Of a DNA stretch of 33,133 nucleotides, positions 1-6,421 are shown piece by piece. Source of the DNA: Acidobacteriota bacterium (lineage in GTDB: Bacteria; Acidobacteriota; Blastocatellia; Pyrinomonadales; Pyrinomonadaceae); assembly GCA_019639135.1 (NCBI GenBank), contig JAHBSL010000019.1, positions 1-33,133 on the forward strand, read 5' to 3'. The notes under the pieces were generated by a model. The model made no database searches. It saw only the letters and a program-made list of their open reading frames with translations, and was not told the DNA's origin. Made by a program: the position numbers and the translations under genes. How positions within the stretch are numbered: position 1 is the stretch's first letter; every line of letters starts with the position of its first letter.

Positions 1-17
1 GAGCCCAAAATCGCCGC

Positions 18-330
18 GTTCGGATGGTTTGAACGGGCGTTCGGATGGTTTGAACGGGCGTTCGGATGGTTTGAACGGGCGTTCGGATGGTTTGAACGGG
101 CGTTCGGATGGTTTTCCGGCCTGGGAAAATGGTTTGAGGGCTTGGGAAAATGGTTTTCCCAGGTTTCGGAATGGTTTGGAGACGTCAATAAACCGCTCAG
201 TGAGGTCACTAAATCGTTCAGTGAGGTCAATAAACCGCTCAGTGAGGTCAATAAACCGCTCAGTGAGGTCAATAAACCGCTCAGTGAGGTCAATAAACCG
301 CTCAGTGAGGTCAATAAACCGCTCGGCTAC
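18..330. repeat. 21-bp tandem repeat array with two unit families in one register
   Basis: About 15 units keep an exact 21-bp register. The left family (units beginning at 18, 39, 60, 81 and a partial at 102) contains ATGGTTT, flanked by CGTTC/GAACG arms that could form a 5-bp hairpin. Units at about 123-183 are diverged but keep ATGGTTT at 129, 150 and 171. The right family (beginning at 184, 205, 226, 247, 268, 289 and a degenerate one at 310) contains TAAACCG and the near-palindrome CTCAGTGAG. Because 21 is a multiple of 3, two plus frames and one minus frame stay open. They read as heptads such as AFGWFER then VNKPLSE (plus) or LTERFID (minus). The array could be the C-terminus of a gene starting upstream, or a non-coding minisatellite. 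No start codon or ribosome site favours any frame. Confidence 0.9.
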
Positions 331-341
331 GTCCGGAAACG

Positions 342-370
342 AAAAAAGGCCGCCATTTACGGCAGCCTTT
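342..370 (-). terminator. Rho-independent terminator of the O-methyltransferase gene
   Basis: On the minus strand a 10-bp stem (arms 361-370 and 345-354, with one G-T wobble) closes a 6-nt loop and is followed by a run of six T (342-347). It lies 20 bp past the methyltransferase stop codon. The plus orientation has only three T after the stem, so it should work mainly on the minus strand. It also separates the gene from the 21-bp array. Confidence 0.85.
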
Positions 371-390
371 CCGTGAATATGGCTTTCGCC

Positions 391-1443
391 CTACGCTTTT
401 ACGGCCTCGACGATGCCGACGGGGCTTTTCGTCTCGATGATCCGCGTCAGCCTCAGTCCGGAACGCTCGAGCAGTTTCTCGAACTCCTCGGCGGTGCGTT
501 CCTTTCCGCCGGGCGATACGAGCATTTCGAGATCGAGCACCTTTCCGAAATGCGGCTCATTGCCGGCCGGCAAGATAGCGTCGAGGATCAGCACTTTTGC
601 GTCGTCGGTCATATTTTCGCGGATGTTGCGGAGGATCACCTCGTTCTTGTCGTCGTACCAGTCGTGAATGATGTGCTTCATTAAATAGATGTCGGCCTTG
701 ACCGGGATCGACTCCGTAAAACTGCCCGCGACATACTCGACCCGATCGGCAACGCCGTAGCTTTCCATCATTTCCGGAGCACCTTCAAGAACGTGTGGAA
801 GCTCGAAAAGCACGCCATTTACGCCGGGATTTGCCTTTAGCACAGCTCCGAGAAGATGCCCGTATCCGCCCGCGATGTCGGCGACCGTGCCCGCAGTGGA
901 GAAATCATAAGCCTCGATGATCGCCGGGATCGTGACGTAAGAGAACGACGTCATCGCCTTGTTGAAGATGTCGCCGAGCGGCTGATCGGTCTCAAAAAGA
1001 GTCTTGAAAACCGGTTCGCCGTGAACCGAGTCCCACGCGGGATTCCCTGTTCTAACGCTTTCGATCATTCCGCCGTAAACCTTCCAGTGCTCCGGCTCGC
1101 CCATCCAGATGGTCATATAGCGAGTGCTTTCCGGATGATCGGTGCGAAGCGTATCGCTTGCCGGTGTATTAGCGAACGTCCGCGGCGCGGTCTCGGTAAA
1201 AACGCTGCTCGCCGAAAGCGCCCGAAGTACTCGATAGATCGAGTCCTCATTTGTTTGAGTTGCGACCGCAATATACTCCGCGGTCCGCGGGCCATCGGCC
1301 AGAATATCGGCAACTCCGATCTTCGCGGCAACATATGCGGCCTGCGCCAGGAATGCTCCGCTTACGATGTTCATCACCTGGACTGCCGGCGGCAGGTTCG
1401 CCGGTTGCTCGTCAGTCGATGCGGGTTTCGGTTGTGTGCTCAT
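391..1443 (-). CDS. SAM-dependent O-methyltransferase (Methyltransf_2 family)
   Basis: The 350-residue product matches class-II-like O-methyltransferases of the COMT/hydroxyneurosporene methyltransferase type, in which an N-terminal winged-helix dimerisation domain precedes a Rossmann SAM-binding domain. Visible features are the N-terminal helix-rich segment (about 20-110, including EDSIYRVLRAL), the SAM-binding glycine loop VADIAGGYGH (about 188-197) and the catalytic-base motif HIIHDWYDD (about 257-265). The length is typical of the family. The start is supported by GGAGG four bases upstream of ATG. The small-molecule acceptor cannot be predicted, because members methylate phenolics, polyketides and carotenoids. 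The gene stands alone, divergent from the photolyase gene and ending at a terminator. There are no biosynthetic neighbours to suggest a pathway. Confidence 0.9.
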   Translation of the reverse strand: MSTQPKPASTDEQPANLPPAVQVMNIVSGAFLAQAAYVAAKIGVADILADGPRTAEYIAVATQTNEDSIYRVLRALSASSVFTETAPRTFANTPASDTLRTDHPESTRYMTIWMGEPEHWKVYGGMIESVRTGNPAWDSVHGEPVFKTLFETDQPLGDIFNKAMTSFSYVTIPAIIEAYDFSTAGTVADIAGGYGHLLGAVLKANPGVNGVLFELPHVLEGAPEMMESYGVADRVEYVAGSFTESIPVKADIYLMKHIIHDWYDDKNEVILRNIRENMTDDAKVLILDAILPAGNEPHFGKVLDLEMLVSPGGKERTAEEFEKLLERSGLRLTRIIETKSPVGIVEAVKA

Positions 1444-1447
1444 AGTG

Positions 1448-1452
1448 CCTCC
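1448..1452 (-). promoter_or_regulatory. Shine-Dalgarno site of the O-methyltransferase
   Basis: GGAGG on the minus strand, four bases before the ATG at 1443. It fixes the start, and is notable because many genes in this window have no clear ribosome binding site. Confidence 0.75.
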
Positions 1453-1507
1453 GTAAGGTTTGTAGGTATAAGGTTTTGCTGTCCTCTAACGCGAGATCGC
1501 GGACGGG

Positions 1508-1536
1508 AACATATCACCTCCGCGGATCATCTGCAA
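1508..1536 (-). promoter_or_regulatory. Possible sigma-70-like promoter of the O-methyltransferase
   Basis: Minus strand TTGCAG (1531-1536), a 17-bp spacer, then TATGTT (1508-1513), about 65 bp before the start codon in the 130-bp divergent region. The match is moderate and comes from inspection only. Confidence 0.35.
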
Positions 1537-1573
1537 CCGTGTCCGCATTCCATTCGAAAACCAGAACGTACAG

Positions 1574-3067
1574 ATGAACCGAATGTCGAAAGAAAAATCA
1601 GCGGCCATTGTTTTTCCGCATCAGCTTTTCCTGCCAAATCCCGCGGTTGCCGCTGCGGACGTTGTTTATCTGGTCGAAGAGCCTCTTTTCTTTCGCGAAG
1701 TCTGCTTCCACAAGCAAAAACTGGCTTTCCACCGGGCGACAATGGAAGCGTACCGCGGTGAACTTGTAACAAGCGGTCAAAGCGTCAGTTACGTTCGTTC
1801 GGACGATCCGCTCTCGGACATCCGCGAGCTTTTGCCAGTACTCGCAAAGGCCGATATTCAGGCCGTTCACATCTGCGATGTCGCGGATGACTGGCTCTCC
1901 CGCCGAATCAGCCGCACTGCGGAGTCATTAAGGATTTCGGTCGGGGTTCACGAATCGCCGGGTTTCTTGAACGCGTCCGATGAGATGATTCGGAAACTCA
2001 GCTCCCGAAAACGTTACTTTCAGACGGATTTTTACATTTCCGAGCGAAAGTCCCGCGGCATTCTTCTAGCCCCGGACGGCGGGCCTAAGGACGGTAAATG
2101 GAGCTTTGACGCCGAAAACCGGAAACGTGTGCCGAAGGAGCTCCACATCCCGCCAATCGATACTCCGCCCTCGAATCGACACACAGAGGAAGCGATCGAC
2201 TCGATATCCGCTGAGTTTCCTGAAAATCCCGGGTCTTTGGATCGATTTCATTGGGCAGTCACACGTAACGAAGCTAAGAAGCTGCTGAAATCCTTCTTGA
2301 ACGACCGCTTCGAGCATTTCGGCGACTATGAGGACGCGATCGTTTGCGATCAGCATTACCTCTTTCACAGCGTGCTGTCGCCCTACATTAACGCCGGCCT
2401 GTTAACTCCGGCGGAGGTGATCGAAGCAGCTCTCGACCACGCCGAAAAGCACGGCACACCGATGAACTCGCTCGAGGGATTCATCCGCCAGATCGTTGGC
2501 TGGCGTGAATTCATCCGCGGTGTTTATCTCATCGAAGGAAAACGGCAACGCACAGCCAACTTCTGGAATTTCAACCGAAAAATGCCTCGCTCCTTCTACG
2601 ACGGCACTACAGGCATCGAACCCTTTGACCGGACGGTCCGGAAAGTTCTGGAAACCGGCTATTGCCACCATATCGAACGGCTGATGATCCTAGGCAATTT
2701 CATGATGCTCTGCGAGATAGACCCCAATGAGGTCTATCGCTGGTTCATGGAACTTTTCATTGATGCATACGATTGGGTGATGGTGCCGAATATCTATGGT
2801 ATGAGCCAGTTTGCTGACGGCGGCCTGATGACGACAAAGCCCTACTTCAGCGGCAGCAACTACATTTTGAAAATGAGCGACTACCGGAAGGGCGAGTGGA
2901 GCGGCACTTGGGACGCCCTCTTTTGGCGGTTCATGGATAACCACCGCGATGTGCTGATCCGCAATCCGAGGCTAGGAAAGCTCGTCCGCTCATTCGACAA
3001 GATGCCGTCGGAAAAGCGGGCCGGATACCACGAACGGGCTGAACGCTTTCTAGCGTCACTCAAATAG
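1574..3067 (+). CDS. PhrB/CryPro-type photolyase-cryptochrome lacking the iron-sulfur cysteines
   Basis: The 497-residue protein belongs to the deoxyribodipyrimidine photolyase-related (FeS-BCP, PhrB) family of bacterial (6-4) photolyases and cryptochromes. It has an N-terminal alpha/beta antenna domain (about 8-130) and a C-terminal FAD-binding helical domain. Family hallmarks are GWREFIRGVYL (about 312-322), HHIERLM (365-371), the WVMVPNIYGMSQFADGG stretch and YFSGSNYILKMSDY. Known members bind [4Fe-4S] with four cysteines (350, 438, 441 and 454 in Agrobacterium PhrB). Here the usual C-x-x-C after SDY reads R438-K-G-E441, the following cysteine-bearing loop is shortened, and position 350 is P. 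The cluster is therefore probably absent. The start could be ATG 1574 or 1583; neither has a clear ribosome site. The gene lies 4 bp from the SDR gene, so the two are probably co-transcribed. Whether it repairs DNA or acts as a sensor is unknown. Confidence 0.88.
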   Translation: MNRMSKEKSAAIVFPHQLFLPNPAVAAADVVYLVEEPLFFREVCFHKQKLAFHRATMEAYRGELVTSGQSVSYVRSDDPLSDIRELLPVLAKADIQAVHICDVADDWLSRRISRTAESLRISVGVHESPGFLNASDEMIRKLSSRKRYFQTDFYISERKSRGILLAPDGGPKDGKWSFDAENRKRVPKELHIPPIDTPPSNRHTEEAIDSISAEFPENPGSLDRFHWAVTRNEAKKLLKSFLNDRFEHFGDYEDAIVCDQHYLFHSVLSPYINAGLLTPAEVIEAALDHAEKHGTPMNSLEGFIRQIVGWREFIRGVYLIEGKRQRTANFWNFNRKMPRSFYDGTTGIEPFDRTVRKVLETGYCHHIERLMILGNFMMLCEIDPNEVYRWFMELFIDAYDWVMVPNIYGMSQFADGGLMTTKPYFSGSNYILKMSDYRKGEWSGTWDALFWRFMDNHRDVLIRNPRLGKLVRSFDKMPSEKRAGYHERAERFLASLK

Positions 3068-3071
3068 AATT

Positions 3072-3761
3072 ATGAACAAGACCTTTCTACTCATCGGCGG
3101 CAGCTACGGTATCGGATTTGAACTCGCCAAGTCGCTTTCGGAAGCCGGCAATGCGGTCAATGTATATTCCCGTACGCCGGGTAAAGTCGCCGGCCTCGCC
3201 GGAGTGACGCATACACAGTTCGACGCTTTAACCGATGAACTGGTTGTTGATGGCCCGATCGACGGGCTCGCGTACATGCCCGGCACCATCGACCTAAAAC
3301 CCTTTCATCGGTTCTCTGACGCCGATCTTCAGCGAGATCTTGAAGTGAATTACCTTGGGGCGGCAAGGGCCATTCGAAGCGTTCTCCCGAATCTGAAACA
3401 GGCCGATTCTGCCTCGATCGTCCTTTTCAGCACTGTCGCGGTCCAGACCGGAATGCCGTTCCACGCCTCGATCGCCGGTGCAAAGGGAGCCGTTGAAGGG
3501 CTGACACGTGCACTTGCCGCGGAGTTCGCTCCGAAGATCCAAGTCAACTGCGTGGCACCGTCGTTGACCGATACACCTCTAGCACAAAAACTCCTGAACA
3601 CAGAGCAGAAAAAGGAAACTGCCGGCGAGCGTCACCCGCTAAGACGACATGGAACCGCCAAAGACATTGCAGAGGCGGCGGCGTTTCTGCTCTCCGATAA
3701 CTCATCATGGATTACCGGACAGGTACTTCATGTGGACGGCGGAATTGGACACCTGAAGTAG
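3072..3761 (+). CDS. SDR-family oxidoreductase, photolyase-linked
   Basis: A 229-residue short-chain dehydrogenase/reductase. The N-terminal cofactor loop is GGSYGIG (residues 9-15), the NYLGA motif holds N93, the catalytic-type serine is S120 and the active-site lysine is K138. The position of the usual catalytic tyrosine (Y in YxxxK) is I134 in HASIAGAK. The C-terminus ends in the family-typical WITGQVLHVDGG. The start codon is 4 bp after the photolyase stop, so the genes are almost certainly one transcript. SDR genes next to PhrB-type photolyases occur in other bacteria as far as I recall, and the non-tyrosine active site may be shared by that subfamily. Substrate is unknown, and without the tyrosine the usual redox chemistry is doubtful. 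Confidence 0.88.
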   Translation: MNKTFLLIGGSYGIGFELAKSLSEAGNAVNVYSRTPGKVAGLAGVTHTQFDALTDELVVDGPIDGLAYMPGTIDLKPFHRFSDADLQRDLEVNYLGAARAIRSVLPNLKQADSASIVLFSTVAVQTGMPFHASIAGAKGAVEGLTRALAAEFAPKIQVNCVAPSLTDTPLAQKLLNTEQKKETAGERHPLRRHGTAKDIAEAAAFLLSDNSSWITGQVLHVDGGIGHLK

Positions 3762-3772
3762 GGTATCGTTTT

Positions 3773-3801
3773 TGCTAATAGGAGCGTTTCCACCTATACT
3801 T
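3773..3801 (+). promoter_or_regulatory. Sigma-70-like promoter of the STAS-like gene
   Basis: TTGCTA (3773-3778), a 17-bp spacer, then TATACT (3796-3801). The predicted transcript start near 3808 leaves a leader of about 30 nt before the ATG at 3838. It shows the downstream gene can be expressed independently of the photolyase-SDR pair. Confidence 0.6.
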
Positions 3802-3837
3802 ATCAGTAGATAGTTTCCGGTACATTTCAAACCTGCA

Positions 3838-4212
3838 ATGAAATGGAAGGTTGTTTTTATCCCGTCACCACCTCACGTTCTGGTCGAATTCGAAGGTGAA
3901 TTTGACCTTGGCGATACCTTGAATCTTCACGAACATCTTGCCGCAGATGAACACGTTCTCGCCGGCAGTCCGATCTTGATGGACGCCCGAAACCTCGCCA
4001 CGCCGAAAATAAGCTCGGACGATATCGACGCGGTTGCGCGCTCCATCGCAAAGCATTCTGAAAGTTTCTCAAACACACGGATCGCAATCTACGTTGCCTC
4101 GGATGTTCACTTCGGCCTCGGGCGGCAGCTCCAGGGCTTTATGGGCGAGGGATCAAGCGTTCTTTCATTGCTACGGAGTGAAGACGACGTTACAGCATGG
4201 TTGGCGGACTAG
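3838..4212 (+). CDS. Small STAS/SpoIIAA-like protein, function unknown
   Basis: A 124-residue soluble protein without signal peptide or membrane segment. The alternation of strands and helices (VVFIPSPPHVLVEFEGEFD, then SPILMDARNL, then TRIAIYVASD, then a C-terminal helix ending DDVTAWL) resembles the small SpoIIAA-like/STAS fold proteins of environmental bacteria. This is a fold-level impression, not a motif match. Such proteins often serve as anti-sigma antagonists or as scaffolds. It has its own promoter and converges on the secreted gene at 4277. The nearby sigma factor and phosphatase make a signalling role conceivable, but nothing in the sequence proves it. Confidence 0.6.
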   Translation: MKWKVVFIPSPPHVLVEFEGEFDLGDTLNLHEHLAADEHVLAGSPILMDARNLATPKISSDDIDAVARSIAKHSESFSNTRIAIYVASDVHFGLGRQLQGFMGEGSSVLSLLRSEDDVTAWLAD

Positions 4213-4228
4213 ATTGCGGAAAACAGTC

Positions 4229-4256
4229 GCCCGGCAGACTTTTCAATCTGCCAGGC
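4229..4256. terminator. Hairpin between convergent genes
   Basis: GGCAGA (4233-4238) pairs with TCTGCC (4247-4252). After one C-A mismatch the stem extends with GCC (4229-4231) and GGC (4254-4256); the loop is 8 nt. It lies between the stops of two convergent genes, so a two-way transcription stop is plausible. There is no long T-run on either strand. Confidence 0.5.
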
Positions 4257-4276
4257 ATTAACCTAAAAGATCTCTT

Positions 4277-5695
4277 TTATTTGATAGTTTGTGCGATTGC
4301 CTCCGCCGCCTGCTCGACAAGGGTTGAAAGAATATCGTCGCCGTCATTCTTTGCCTTAGCCTTGTATTCACCAGAGTGAGTTGTCTGGCCCGCAGCATTT
4401 ACCACACGGATTTCAAGCTTCAGTTCATCTTTCGATTTCACGCTTCCGGCAATGGAACCTGCCGAGATCACCGTGCTTGCTGCGATCGCACCGGCGGTCG
4501 AACCATAACCGATGCTTGAAAGTGCCGGCGAGGCGAGCTTACTGAACATCCCGAATCCGCCGCCGCCTTTCTTGTGCGAAACGATTGCGTAGATGACCAT
4601 ATCGCAATCCTTCTCCTTCGCCTCGGCATCGATCGCCGACTGAAGACGAGCCTCCAGCGGCACGATCTCGACGTTCGGCATCTTCAAATAAGACACGAGC
4701 GTATTGCGAACCGCTTCTGCAAGCTCCGTAGCGGGCATTTCCTTCCCGAGCGAACCCGTTTTTACTTGTGCAAGGCCGATACGGATAGTTCCCGGCTTTT
4801 TCTCGCCATCCGATTGGACGGCAGCGTCGGACGGCGTTGAAGCTGCACGGGAAACATTTGTAGCAAGCGGTGATACCGTACCAAAGTTGCCCTTGGTGCT
4901 CTGCGGCACCGATGTCGAAGCCGGATCTCGGGCTGTTGCATACATCTGTGCGGAGTCGTCAACTTCGCGGTATCCTGCGGGAACTTCGAACAGTGCTGCA
5001 TCAAGAGCTGCCATCGAAACCTCGATTACCTCAGTAACCATACTCATCGTTTCTTTTCCCGCTTCGTCAAACATCGACATCTTTTCATAGAGTGCGAAAC
5101 CGCGTTTACCCGTTCCGGTCTGCTTCGTCTCAAAGCGGTCTTTGCAGCCACCCGATCGCGTATTGACAGAAGCTGAATAGGCGGCGTTGTCGCAGTCGAA
5201 ACCCGCTTCGAGATCCGCGTACCATCCGTCCGTTTCCATCTTTGTCTTGACCGGGCGGCAGGCATCGGGTGACGATTCCATCGTCGTCGTTATGATCAGC
5301 CTGCGAGCTTGAAGCCCGAACATCTGTTTCCTTTCGCCGGTATCGCGAATGTTGATCGTCATCAAAACGCGGCCGCCTTTCACAGTCTTTGGGACAGAAG
5401 TGCTGGCACCGTTAGCATTCGCGGCTGCAGGCTCGACCTGCCCAAATTCATTGACCGTGAATGTCTTAGTTGCCGGATTGAGCTGAATCGCCCGCTTCAG
5501 GTCGCATTGTGTGATATTGACCATCGCACCGTTCATCATCTCCGAACGCTGGCGTTTGCCCTTGATCAGTGTTGTATTTTCATAGCTCTGCCCGGAAACG
5601 GTCTGCCGGGTCTTGACCTTCAGGTCTGCAAATGCAACGCCCGAAGCGCCAAGCACGAAAAGGACTGTCAAAACCAGATATGATCGCATTTTCAT
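4277..5695 (-). CDS. Secreted protein with DUF4412-like N-half and CsgG/TolB-N-like C-half
   Basis: From the start chosen here the product has about 472 residues. A signal peptide (MKMRSYLVLTVLFVLGASGVAFA, roughly residues 1-23) sends it to the periplasm or outer membrane. The N-terminal half carries patterns such as QRSEMMNG and ATKTFTVNEFG that recall DUF4412-like secreted proteins. A low-complexity Ser/Thr/Pro linker follows. The C-terminal half has an alternating strand-helix pattern (IRIGLAQV, then a helix, then MVIYAIVSHKKGGGG) like the CsgG or TolB N-terminal fold, followed by a glycine/alanine-rich hydrophobic stretch. An upstream ATG at 5740 exists, but GGGAG at about 5703-5707 is well spaced for ATG 5695. 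Function unknown; family calls are by resemblance only. Confidence 0.7.
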   Translation of the reverse strand: MKMRSYLVLTVLFVLGASGVAFADLKVKTRQTVSGQSYENTTLIKGKRQRSEMMNGAMVNITQCDLKRAIQLNPATKTFTVNEFGQVEPAAANANGASTSVPKTVKGGRVLMTINIRDTGERKQMFGLQARRLIITTTMESSPDACRPVKTKMETDGWYADLEAGFDCDNAAYSASVNTRSGGCKDRFETKQTGTGKRGFALYEKMSMFDEAGKETMSMVTEVIEVSMAALDAALFEVPAGYREVDDSAQMYATARDPASTSVPQSTKGNFGTVSPLATNVSRAASTPSDAAVQSDGEKKPGTIRIGLAQVKTGSLGKEMPATELAEAVRNTLVSYLKMPNVEIVPLEARLQSAIDAEAKEKDCDMVIYAIVSHKKGGGGFGMFSKLASPALSSIGYGSTAGAIAASTVISAGSIAGSVKSKDELKLEIRVVNAAGQTTHSGEYKAKAKNDGDDILSTLVEQAAEAIAQTIK

Positions 5696-5791
5696 TATCA
5701 TTCTCCCGGTAGTCGCGGCGAGCCGCGGGATGTACGTCACCAGTAAACGCGTGAAGTCCGGTGCGAACGTATCAGGTGAGTGTCGGCTTGA

Positions 5792-5820
5792 TTGCCATCG
5801 GGCGATGGCTCAAATATAAT
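5792..5820 (+). promoter_or_regulatory. Strong sigma-70-type promoter of the ECF sigma gene with embedded dyad
   Basis: TTGCCA (5792-5797), a 17-bp spacer and a perfect TATAAT (5815-5820). The perfect inverted repeat GCCATCG-GG-CGATGGC (5794-5809) overlaps the -35 box and fills most of the spacer, a typical operator position. The predicted transcript start near 5827 makes ATG 5849 the likely translation start. Confidence 0.7.
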
Positions 5821-5848
5821 CGCGATGACCCTTTGCCCTTATCCGACT

Positions 5849-6421
5849 ATGAGCAGCAATTCCTCCGGTGAAATAACCCAAATGCTTCTGGAACTGACAG
5901 ACGGCAACGCCGACGCCGTTGACCAGATCTACCCATTCATCTACGACGAACTTCGCCGCCTGGCCGGCAGCTACTTGAGACGAGAGCGAAGCGACCACAC
6001 TCTTCAGCCGACCGCACTCGTCCACGAGGCATATATGAAGCTGATCGACCAGCGACAGGTAAAATGGCAGAACCGGGCGCATTTTTTCGGTATCGCGGCC
6101 CAGGTAATGCGGCGGATCCTGATGGACCACGCACGCAAGCATCTTGCGAATAAACGCGGCGGCGATGCTGAGATCTTGCCGCTCGAGGAAGAGATCTTTG
6201 TCGTCTCGCCAGATAAGTCGAATGAACTGCTTGCTCTTGATGAGGCTCTCGAGAGGCTTGCCAAAATGGACCCGCCTAAGGCTCGGGTCGTCGAGCTCCG
6301 TTATTTCGGCGGGTTATCGATCGAAGAAACGGCAGAGGTGATGGGAATCAGCGTCCCGACCGTTAACCGTCATTGGAAATTTGCCAAGGCGTGGCTCCAC
6401 TCGGAGCTGACGAACAACTAG
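5849..6421 (+). CDS. ECF-type RNA polymerase sigma factor (PF07638/TIGR02999-like)
   Basis: The product has about 190 residues: sigma region 2 (about 10-100) and region 4 (about 130-188, with the helix-turn-helix SIEETAEVMGISVPTVNRHWKFA). It directs RNA polymerase to a specific promoter set. Region 2.2 reads TLQPTALVHEAYMKL (T51 to L65) and lacks the acidic D-x-E-D motif of ordinary ECF factors. ECF43 factors such as Vibrio parahaemolyticus EcfP share this lack and are activated by threonine phosphorylation there. ATG 5825 and 5792 are also in frame, but lie at or before the predicted transcript start. No anti-sigma gene is adjacent. Its stop codon shares the palindrome CTAG with the stop of the convergent SpoIIE-type phosphatase. 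Confidence 0.9.
   Translation: MSSNSSGEITQMLLELTDGNADAVDQIYPFIYDELRRLAGSYLRRERSDHTLQPTALVHEAYMKLIDQRQVKWQNRAHFFGIAAQVMRRILMDHARKHLANKRGGDAEILPLEEEIFVVSPDKSNELLALDEALERLAKMDPPKARVVELRYFGGLSIEETAEVMGISVPTVNRHWKFAKAWLHSELTNN

Noticed and set aside
18..330. CRISPR array or plasmid iterons
   Set aside because: Units follow each other with no unique spacers, so it is not CRISPR. Unit size fits iterons, but there is no replication initiator, DnaA box or AT-rich zone nearby.
142..684. 180-residue plus-strand reading frame running from the repeat array into the methyltransferase gene
   Set aside because: It crosses the terminator and then lies antisense to 290 bp of a well-supported methyltransferase. 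The open frame in the array follows from the 21-bp period.
856..1761. 301-residue plus-strand frame
   Set aside because: It is antisense to the methyltransferase and overlaps the photolyase in another frame. Arg/Cys/Ser-rich composition, no recognisable domain.
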